From assembly GCA_001915545.1 (NCBI GenBank), contig MNQS01000184.1, positions 1 to 21,388 of the forward strand: a stretch of 21,388 nt of DNA. Reading direction: 5' to 3'. The notes under the pieces are model-generated. The model made no database searches. It worked only from the letters and a program-made list of their open reading frames with translations, and was not told where the DNA came from. Positions within the stretch are counted from its first letter, which is position 1. Each line of letters begins with the position of its first letter. Below, in pieces: positions 7,234 through 13,672 of the stretch. The DNA comes from Bacteroides sp. 43_108 (GTDB lineage: Bacteria > Bacteroidota > Bacteroidia > Bacteroidales > Bacteroidaceae). The translations under genes and the position numbers were made by a program.

Positions 7234-7698
7234 ATGGTAACAAAAAAGAAATTGACCAAAGAAGAATGGGAGGCTATGACAGGTACGGACATGTCATTCA
7301 TACTTCCGTCAGATGGCAGCATTGAAACTGCCAAGGAATCATCTTTGAATGATACCGGAAAAGAGAAGTCAGAAGGAACGGTAGAACAGACCGACACCAC
7401 ATCCGGAACCCGGCAACCGTCAACAGGAAAAGAGGAAGCCGTTCCCGCGTTTCAGCGTCGTATAAGCAACAGGCAGAGGAAACTTTCTCTGGACGAATAC
7501 CGGAAGGCCTTTCTTCAGGTCCCGAAAATCGAAGACCGCAAGCCCGTGTTCATAAGCGGTGAGGTACGTGACAGGCTGGACGAGTTTGTCCGCAGGCTGG
7601 GAGGACGCAAAATGAGCGTTTCCGGACTGCTTGAAAACATCGCCCGGCAACATCTTGAAATCTACTCGGAAGACTTCGAGCAATGGCGAAAACTGTGA
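7234..7698 (+). CDS. DUF3408 domain protein of the mobilization module
   Basis: A 154-residue protein. The N-terminal ~75 residues are low-complexity, rich in Thr, Ser, Glu and Gly, and likely disordered. The C-terminal part (~85-154) is the conserved DUF3408 region: LSLDEYRKAFL, then RKPVFISGEVRDRLDEFVRRLGGRKMSVSGLLENIARQHLE and a final WRKL. The RKMSVSG...ENI pattern resembles a ribbon-helix-helix DNA-binding fold. DUF3408 proteins occur widely in conjugative and mobilizable elements of Bacteroidales, close to transfer genes, so a DNA-binding accessory role in relaxosome function or control is likely but inferred. It is followed by the oriT-like hairpin cluster and MobC. Confidence 0.75.
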   Translation: MVTKKKLTKEEWEAMTGTDMSFILPSDGSIETAKESSLNDTGKEKSEGTVEQTDTTSGTRQPSTGKEEAVPAFQRRISNRQRKLSLDEYRKAFLQVPKIEDRKPVFISGEVRDRLDEFVRRLGGRKMSVSGLLENIARQHLEIYSEDFEQWRKL

Positions 7699-7749
7699 CA
7701 TTTTCTGGAATGACAGACTTGCTTACTGACTCCAGTCATTACAGTATTC

Positions 7750-7900
7750 AGACAGTCAGCTGCCGCCCTGAGGGGGTAACGAACAAAACTTCAGTTTTGG
7801 GAGTTAGCGAGGTTATCTTTCGGGCATCCCGAAAACCTCGCTCCACTCCCCAAGAGTGGAGGCAATCCGCTCCCGGTGGTCGCAGATTGTGAGAAAAAGA
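7750..7900 (+). other. Probable origin of transfer (oriT) with hairpin cluster
   Basis: Three hairpins lie immediately upstream of mobC. The first is CAAAAC/GTTTTG (7784-7789/7794-7799). The second is a 9-bp stem AGCGAGGTT/AACCTCGCT (7806-7814/7834-7842) enclosing TTCGGG/CCCGAA (7819-7824/7828-7833). The third is TCCACTC/GAGTGGA (7842-7848/7854-7860). A noncoding block of inverted repeats directly before a MobC-MobA pair is the usual place for oriT in mobilizable elements. The nick site cannot be assigned. Frames that cross this block (e.g. 7683-7892) show no protein-like features. Confidence 0.6.
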
Positions 7901-7926
7901 GCTATCAAAAATCAAACAGAGAAAAT

Positions 7927-8301
7927 ATGAATGACAGAAAGAAAAACAGGCCGAGGGGACGCCCCAGAGTAAGCGGAGTGTGCAAACTCAGCAAAGCCGT
8001 TACAGTGAAATTCTCCAAGATAGACTACGAGCGGTTATGCCGACGCAGCAGACAGGCCAACCTCACATTGGCCGAATTCCTCCGCGTATCAGCATTTGAG
8101 ACGACGATAACGGCCAGGCACTCGGCCGAGGAGACTGCCGTCATACGCAGCCTTACGGGTATGGCGAACAACCTGAACCAGCTGACCCGGCTGTCCCATC
8201 AGGCCGGATTCCATCGTACCCAAAGGACGGTGACAGAACTCCTGCAGAAGCTCAAGGAGATTATTGTCCGGTACAGGCACGTAGAAAGGAGGCCGTCATG
8301 A
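7927..8301 (+). CDS. mobC: MobC-type relaxosome accessory protein
   Basis: A 124-residue basic protein of the bacterial mobilization (MobC) family. Residues ~1-20 are strongly basic (NRPRGRPRVSG). They are followed by VTVKFSKIDYERLCRRSRQANLTLAEFLRVSA, a ribbon-helix-helix-like segment, and the family-typical helix NNLNQLTRLSHQAG in the C-terminal half. MobC proteins bind oriT, help melt it and position the relaxase. The stop codon overlaps the relaxase start as ATGA (8298-8301), a translational coupling that supports a shared function. A GTG at 7876 would extend the frame by 17 residues into the oriT-like region; ATG 7927 is preferred because family similarity begins after it. Confidence 0.85.
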   Translation: MNDRKKNRPRGRPRVSGVCKLSKAVTVKFSKIDYERLCRRSRQANLTLAEFLRVSAFETTITARHSAEETAVIRSLTGMANNLNQLTRLSHQAGFHRTQRTVTELLQKLKEIIVRYRHVERRPS

Positions 8302-9227
8302 TTGGCAAGATCAAGAAAGGGAAATCCTTCGGCGGCTGTATCCGTTACGTGATGGGCAAGGACAACGCGGAAATCATCGACTCCGACGGCGTACTGCTGG
8401 AAAATATCCGGGAAATAACGGCCAGTTTCAACTACCAGCGTGAGCTTAATCCGAAGATCAGACAGCCTGTCGGGCACATCGCATTGAGCTTCAAGCCGGA
8501 GGACAAGGCACTGCTGACGGATGAGTTTATGGCTAAAATAGCCCGGGAATACATGGAGCTGATGGGTATAAGGAACACCCAATTCATCCTGGTAAGACAC
8601 CATAACACGGACAATCCGCACTGCCATCTGGTCTACAACCGCATCGGGTATGACGGCAAGGTAATCTCTTCCCAAAGCGATTACAAGCGTAATGAAATCG
8701 CCACGAAACTGCTTAAGGACAAGTACGGGCTGACATACGCCGAGGGCAAGGGCAAGACTAACGTGGAGAAACTTCATGCTTCGGAACGTGTGAAATACGA
8801 AATCTTCAATGCCGTCAAGGCAGCTTTGAGGTATTCCAGAACATGGAAAGAGTTCAACGATTATCTGCTTCGCCGGGGCATCAGGCTGGAATTTGTAAAG
8901 CGTACCAGGGAGATAAAAAAGCCGGAGGACATACAGGGAATCCGGTTCACCAAGGACGGGCAGACCTTCAAGGCTTCACAGATCAGCCGGGAGTTCAGCT
9001 TTGCCAGACTGAATGCCCGGCTGGGCTGGAAGCCTTCGGAATCCCGACAGGAATCCGAACGTAAGGTGCAGCAAAGAATACCGGACGGAGGCCATCTCCT
9101 CGAAAGTACAGGACCTGGACTGTTCAGTCCTACAAACGGTACCGCTCCCGAAGAGCCGTTGCCTCAGGAAGAACTCTTGCGCAGACGCAGGAAAAAGAGA
9201 CAAAAAAGGAAAGGTTTCGGATTGTAG
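8298..9227 (+). CDS. mobA: Relaxase (mobilization nuclease), MobA/VirD2 family
   Basis: A 309-residue relaxase that would nick oriT and stay covalently attached to the 5' end of the transferred strand. Motif I with the likely catalytic Tyr is CIRYVMG (Y17). Motif II is near GHIALSF (~59-65). The metal-binding histidine motif III is HHNTDNPHCHLVYN (~101-114), with the H-x-D/N...PHxHxxxN pattern of the MOBP-type relaxase/mobilisation nuclease family (Pfam 03432). The C-terminal ~60 residues are basic and low in structure. It is short compared with plasmid MobA proteins that carry primase or helicase domains, but usual for Bacteroidales mobilizable elements. It overlaps mobC by four bases. No coupling protein or type IV secretion genes are present, so transfer needs a helper element. 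Confidence 0.93.
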   Translation: MIGKIKKGKSFGGCIRYVMGKDNAEIIDSDGVLLENIREITASFNYQRELNPKIRQPVGHIALSFKPEDKALLTDEFMAKIAREYMELMGIRNTQFILVRHHNTDNPHCHLVYNRIGYDGKVISSQSDYKRNEIATKLLKDKYGLTYAEGKGKTNVEKLHASERVKYEIFNAVKAALRYSRTWKEFNDYLLRRGIRLEFVKRTREIKKPEDIQGIRFTKDGQTFKASQISREFSFARLNARLGWKPSESRQESERKVQQRIPDGGHLLESTGPGLFSPTNGTAPEEPLPQEELLRRRRKKRQKRKGFGL

Positions 9228-9276
9228 TCCGTCCTTTCCCATTCAAATTATTCATGAACATTAAAATTGCTGGAAT

Positions 9277-10044
9277 ATGAAAATGGAAGAATATATCGAG
9301 AGCATCTTCGGATGCCTGGAAAGAATCGAGAACAAAATCAACGGGCTGTCCGTCCCCTTGCCGGAAGGCAACAGCCCGACAGTTAATAACACGCAGGATG
9401 AGTCCGTGCTGAATGAAGTCCGGAATGGTCATGAGACATTTCGCAAATTGTTGGCTCGCGTGTACGAAGGCCTTGCCGCCATCAAGAACGATATGGTTTC
9501 CATGGACAGGAAAAACTCGTCACAGGAAAGACTTGGACAGGTCTTGTCGGAAATGCGTAATGAACAGCAGCAGAACCAGGAGAAAATGGAAACCCTGTTT
9601 TGTGAGACCAATGACACAATCAGAAAAAATGCCGTTAAGACAAGCAACATCAACCATCATTTCAGCCTGAGCTTGGAATCCCCGTACATTCTTGGGAGTT
9701 TTTCCGTAATGTTCGCGGCAATCGTGGCCCTGTCCGTGGCGCTCTATTTTTCGGCAAGAACAGATAACGAGCAGGCCGATAATGATCTGAAGTACCGTTA
9801 TGTCAAGATGAAAGGAGAGGCTACCCCAGAACAACTTTTGGAACTTGAGAACCTCTTCGGGCCGAACCGGAACAACGAACGGATAAAACAGATGCGTGAG
9901 GACGTGGAAGCCTACGAGGAAGCGGTACGGAGAAAGGCCACCCTGACCGAGCAGGCACGGCTGAAGGAACAGGCCGCGAGAGAACTGGACAGCAAGGCGA
10001 AGTCCATCAAGGACAAGTCTATTACGGACGAACCCAAAAAGTAA
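9277..10044 (+). CDS. Single-TM coiled-coil protein of the mobilization operon
   Basis: A 255-residue protein of no enzyme family that I recognise. Residues ~1-125 are polar and rich in heptad-like helices (CLERIENKINGL, EQQQNQEKMETLF). One strongly hydrophobic segment spans ~137-160 (ILGSFSVMFAAIVALSVALYF). The C-terminal ~95 residues form a charged Glu/Lys/Ala-rich helical region (EAVRRKATLTEQARLKEQAARELDSKAKS). It lies 49 bases after the relaxase and 4 bases before the third recombinase, in the GC-rich module. It may tether the relaxosome to the membrane or dock with a helper coupling protein, similar in position to MobB proteins of other mobilizable units. That role is inferred from context. 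Confidence 0.65.
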   Translation: MKMEEYIESIFGCLERIENKINGLSVPLPEGNSPTVNNTQDESVLNEVRNGHETFRKLLARVYEGLAAIKNDMVSMDRKNSSQERLGQVLSEMRNEQQQNQEKMETLFCETNDTIRKNAVKTSNINHHFSLSLESPYILGSFSVMFAAIVALSVALYFSARTDNEQADNDLKYRYVKMKGEATPEQLLELENLFGPNRNNERIKQMREDVEAYEEAVRRKATLTEQARLKEQAARELDSKAKSIKDKSITDEPKK

Positions 10045-10048
10045 GCCC

Positions 10049-11251
10049 ATGGCCAGTGTCAAAGTGAAATTCAGATCTTCCACCATAGAAGGAAAGGAAG
10101 GTACCATCTATTATCAGATTATCCAGAACCGCGTAATCCGTCAGTTAAAGACGGATTACCGGATATTTACTAACGAATGGAACGAAGAGGAGAACTGCAT
10201 TATTGTCGATCGTTCGGAACGAGGCAATCTGCTCCTTTCCTTGCAGGAACGCATGGAGTGGGACTTGAAGCGGCTGGACATGATTATCCGACAACTGGAT
10301 AACCGGAAAGCCGGATATACGGCAGATGATATTGTCGCTTCTTTTCAAAGCAACACAGAGGGACAGTCGCTTTTCAACTTCATGCAGGGCATCATAGCCC
10401 GTCTCAAACAGATGGGCAAGATACGCACGGCTGAAAATTATTCCTGCACCCTGAAAAGTTTCATGCAGTTCAGAGGGGACAGGGATGTTCTGCTGTCCGA
10501 AATTGATTCGGATTTGATGCAGCTTTATGAAGCCTACCTTCATGGGAAAGGGGCCGTACGGAATACCAGTTCATTCTACATGCGTATCCTTCGGGCGGTA
10601 TATAACCGTGCCCTGGAAAAGGAATTGATGGAACAGCGCAATCCTTTCAGGCATGTCTATACGGGAGTGGACAAGACCGTCAAGCGTGCCGTTCCCTTAT
10701 CCGCCATCAAACGTATGAAGAATCTGGATCTGTCCTTACAGCCTAATCTGGAATTTGCAAGGGACATGTTCCTGTTCAGTTTCTATACCCGTGGCATGTC
10801 GTTCATAGATATGGCTCACTTAAAAAAGAAAGATCTTCTGAACGGATTTTTATCGTATCGCAGACGAAAGACCGGGCAGCAGCTGGTTATCAGGTGGGAA
10901 AAATATATGCAGGAGATTGTCGGCAAATACCCGGAAGACAGCCTCAGTCCTTATCTTTTGCCGGTATTGAAATATCCTTTTAAGGATACGCACAAGCATT
11001 ACAGGAATGTTATGTCCGGAATAAACCGAAACCTGAAAGAAATAGCCAGACTGGCCGATATATCCGTTCCTCTGAGCATGTACTGTGCCCGCCATTCATG
11101 GGCAAGCGCAGCCAAAGGCAAGAACATTCCGATTTCGGTTATCAGTGAAGGAATGGGACATGATTCCGAGGCGACCACACAAATTTATCTGGCCTCATTG
11201 GATAATTCCGTAGTGGACAAAGCTAACGAACAGATATTAAGGGATTTGTAG
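10049..11251 (+). CDS. Tyrosine recombinase of the mobilization module
   Basis: A 400-residue site-specific recombinase. Residues ~1-80 look like an arm-type domain, ~105-200 the SAM-like core-binding domain, and ~215-395 the catalytic domain. Catalytic features are FYTRGMSFIDM (Arg ~248), a Lys in YRRRKTG (~274), YCARHSWAS (Arg ~348, with Tyr at the usual His of HxxR), GHDS (His ~371) and TTQIYLA (Tyr ~380). The TRGMSFIDM wording differs from the TGxxY form of the two integrases at the left end. It resembles what I recall of Bacteroides recombinases that act on invertible DNA, as well as of integrases. It is four bases from the preceding gene, so in the same operon. A 12-bp inverted repeat pair lies just downstream (11285-11296/11460-11471). 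It could be the integrase of the mobilization module or an invertase. Confidence 0.85.
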   Translation: MASVKVKFRSSTIEGKEGTIYYQIIQNRVIRQLKTDYRIFTNEWNEEENCIIVDRSERGNLLLSLQERMEWDLKRLDMIIRQLDNRKAGYTADDIVASFQSNTEGQSLFNFMQGIIARLKQMGKIRTAENYSCTLKSFMQFRGDRDVLLSEIDSDLMQLYEAYLHGKGAVRNTSSFYMRILRAVYNRALEKELMEQRNPFRHVYTGVDKTVKRAVPLSAIKRMKNLDLSLQPNLEFARDMFLFSFYTRGMSFIDMAHLKKKDLLNGFLSYRRRKTGQQLVIRWEKYMQEIVGKYPEDSLSPYLLPVLKYPFKDTHKHYRNVMSGINRNLKEIARLADISVPLSMYCARHSWASAAKGKNIPISVISEGMGHDSEATTQIYLASLDNSVVDKANEQILRDL

Positions 11252-11284
11252 AACCATATGAAGTGTTTAGTAAAACAATCACAT

Positions 11285-11471
11285 TCTACGTAAGAGAGAC
11301 ATAATTTACTGCGAAATTACTCAAAATATAGCAACTGTTACTATTTAAGAACCAATAAAAGCATATTGCAATGTTCAAAAACATAGAATTGTTTATCAGA
11401 TTTGAGTTTTGAGACTTAAATAACAACTGATAACCAGGATATTCCATCTGTCATATTACCTCTTACGTAGA
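11285..11471. repeat. 12-bp inverted repeat pair flanking a 163-bp segment
   Basis: TCTACGTAAGAG at 11285-11296 recurs inverted as CTCTTACGTAGA at 11460-11471. The pair lies between a tyrosine recombinase gene and the R-M-like locus. On the minus strand the enclosed segment contains a weak promoter-like pair, ATTG... and TATATTTTG (11322-11330), currently pointing away from the R-M genes. This is the layout of an invertible promoter switch, but the inverted repeats are short and the promoter match is imperfect. Confidence 0.45.
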
Positions 11472-11493
11472 GGGATTTAGTAAGATGGAATAT
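11439..11493 (+). promoter_or_regulatory. Hairpin containing the start codon of the first R-M gene
   Basis: A perfect 11-bp inverted repeat, ATATTCCATCT (11439-11449) and AGATGGAATAT (11483-11493), encloses a smaller CCTCT/AGAGG stem (11459-11463/11469-11473). The ATG at 11492 begins inside the right arm. If folded in mRNA the hairpin would hide the start codon; as DNA it is a good operator for a dimeric repressor or for the methylase itself. Either would fit delayed or self-regulated expression of an R-M system. Confidence 0.5.
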
Positions 11494-12148
11494 GAATCAG
11501 ATAAAGTCTAAAGAAAGAGTTGCACAACGAGGTGAAGTATTCACAGCAGAGCGTGAGGTAAACGCGATGTTGGATCTTGTAAAAAATGAGTGCTTGAGAC
11601 CGGATTCCCGATTTCTGGAACCAGCTTGCGGTGACGGGAATTTCCTTTCTGCCATACTCAGACGTAAACTCGCAGAATTAAGAAGAAAATATAAGAAGAG
11701 CCCTCGTGATTATGAGAGACAAGCAATAGTGGCAATAGGAAGTTTATATGGAATAGACATAATGGACGATAATGTTTTGGCATGTCGAAAACGTCTTTTT
11801 TCCATCTGGGATGAAGAATATACAGCCCTTTGCAAAACAGAATCTTCGGATGACACTCGTCAGGCTGCAAAATTTATTATCAGTCGTAATATCATTAACG
11901 GAAATGCACTGACTTTAATGTGTGTTGATAATGAAGGTAATGATACCTCTGTTCCTATAGTGTTCTCTGAATGGACTCTTATAGGCAGTACTCAAATGCA
12001 GCGTTCCGATTATACAATGTCAAGTCTTTTATATGGCAATAGTAAAGAAGGAAATCTTTTCTCTTTAGCTGATGAGCAGCAGGAAGGCGGAATATTTTTA
12101 AGGAGATATATTACTCACTATAAAAAGGTTCAGGATTATGGAGAATAG
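11492..12148 (+). CDS. Short N6-methylase-like protein (SAM-binding part only)
   Basis: A 218-residue protein with the front half of an N6-adenine methyltransferase fold. RGEVFTAEREVNAML (~13-27) matches the region before motif I; FLEPACGDGNFLSAIL (~41-56) is the SAM-binding motif I; LYGIDIMDDNVLACRKRL (~84-101) is motif II-like; NIINGNAL (~132-139) is motif III-like. The catalytic NPPY motif IV is absent, and the C-terminal part (~145-218) is unrelated to it. It is therefore unlikely to methylate alone. Its stop overlaps the start of the next, NPPY-bearing methylase by 11 bases, suggesting translational coupling and a two-subunit methylase or a regulatory SAM-binding partner. It may also be a truncated duplicate. 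I do not know a firm family name. Confidence 0.7.
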   Translation: MNQIKSKERVAQRGEVFTAEREVNAMLDLVKNECLRPDSRFLEPACGDGNFLSAILRRKLAELRRKYKKSPRDYERQAIVAIGSLYGIDIMDDNVLACRKRLFSIWDEEYTALCKTESSDDTRQAAKFIISRNIINGNALTLMCVDNEGNDTSVPIVFSEWTLIGSTQMQRSDYTMSSLLYGNSKEGNLFSLADEQQEGGIFLRRYITHYKKVQDYGE

Positions 12149-13669
12149 TTTGTTTCAAAATGCCTATAATCCAGATGTACTATCGTGTATAGCAAATCTT
12201 AGCAATGATGAGGTCTTTACTCCTCCGGAATTGGCTAACAAGATTATCGATATGCTGCCACAAGAGTTATTTGAAAATCCCGATACGACATTTCTTGATC
12301 CCTGTTGCAAAAGCGGTGTGTTTTTACGGGAAATAGCAAAAAGACTGATAAAAGGGCTTGAAAAACAAATTCCTGATCTTGAAAAACGTATAGAGCACAT
12401 ATTTTCAAAGCAACTCTTTGGTATTGCTATTACAGAACTCACGAGTTTACTTTCTCGTCGAAGCGTTTATTGTAGTAAATATCCGAGTGGAGAGTTTTCT
12501 GTATATCAGTTTCCTGAAGAAAAACCTCAAGGAAATATAATTTTCCAACGTATTAAACATACTTGGAAAGATGGCAAATGTACCTATTGCGGGGCTTCGC
12601 AAAATGAATATGATCGTGGGGCTGAACTTGAAAATCATGCTTACCAATTTATCCACAACTTAGATGTAAATAAAGTATTCAATATGAAATTTGACGTGAT
12701 TATAGGCAATCCCCCTTATCAAATGAGTGATGGAGGCGGGACAGGTTCAAGTGCTATGCCAATATATCATAAGTTTATAATTAATGCAAAAAAACTAAAG
12801 CCTCATTATCTAACAATGATTATACCTTCCAGATGGTTTACAGGGGGAAAAGGTTTGGATGAATTTAGAGATGAAATGCTTCATGATGAGCATATCAGAG
12901 AAATACATGATTTTGGAAATGCAAATGATTGTTTTCCTGGCGTTTCCATTGAAGGAGGCGTGTGTTACTTCTTATGGGACCGAGATCAAAAAGGATTATG
13001 TAAGGTTTATTCCCATTCACAAAACCAAATTACAGCCATATCAGAACGCCCTCTTCTAGAAAAAGGTGCAGATGTATTTATCAGGTACAATGAAGTAATC
13101 TCAATTATTCGAAAAGTTGCATCTTTCAATGAAGAAAGTTTTTCTCAACTTGTTAGTCCAAGAAATCCGTATTATTTCCGATCTCCATTTGTCGAAAGTA
13201 AAAAAATATCAACACATGCAAAGTTTTTGGAGTAGAAGGTGGAAAAAGACAATATAAGAATATTGATAAATCATTTATTGGAAGAAACAAAGATGAACTG
13301 GATAAGTATAAAATATTTATCTCTAAAGCAGACGGAGCAGCAGGACAAATAGGTTATCCCGTTCCAGCCAGAATATTAGGGAAGTCTGAAATCGCAGGTA
13401 AAAATACTGCTTGTACAGAAACATTCTTAAGAATTGGTCCATTTGGCAGTGAACAAGAGTGTAAGAATGTGAAGTCATATATAGAGACAAAATTTTTCAG
13501 ATGCCTTGTAGGTGCTAGAAAAAATAAAAATATGACTCAAAGTACGTACTCTTTTGTCCCTATTCAAGATTTCTCAAAATCTTGGACTGATAAGGAACTT
13601 TACGAGAAATACAATCTAACCCAAAATGAAATTGATTTTATTGAATCAATGATTACATCAATGGAGTAA
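12138..13669 (+). pseudogene. Eco57I-type N6-adenine DNA methylase, split by a -1 frameshift
   Basis: The first reading frame (12138-13235, 365 codons) has VFTPPELANKIIDML, motif I FLDPCCKSGVFL (~52-63), a CxxC element KCTYCG (C148, C151) before the family block ENHAYQFIH, and the catalytic NPPY (191-194) followed by SRWFTGGKGLDEFR. It then ends at TAG 13233-13235. Coding similarity continues in the -1 frame without a break (KVFGVEGGKRQYKNIDKSFIG ... ending SMITSME at 13669), giving the expected C-terminal target-recognition part. The switch falls close to an A7 run (13200-13206); one extra A there would restore a protein of ~510 residues. The gene may be dead, phase-variable through the A-run, rescued by slippage, or a sequencing error. 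The helicase/nuclease partner begins 3 bases after the second stop. Confidence 0.85.
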
Positions 13670-13672
13670 ATT

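Noticed and set aside
7683..7892. 69-codon frame between DUF3408 and mobC
   Set aside because: It runs through the three oriT-like hairpins and has no recognizable sequence; a noncoding transfer origin is the better explanation.
13469..13669. 66-codon gene before the helicase
   Set aside because: It is the in-frame tail of the frameshifted methylase; coding similarity extends upstream of its ATG to about 13220, so it was merged into that gene.
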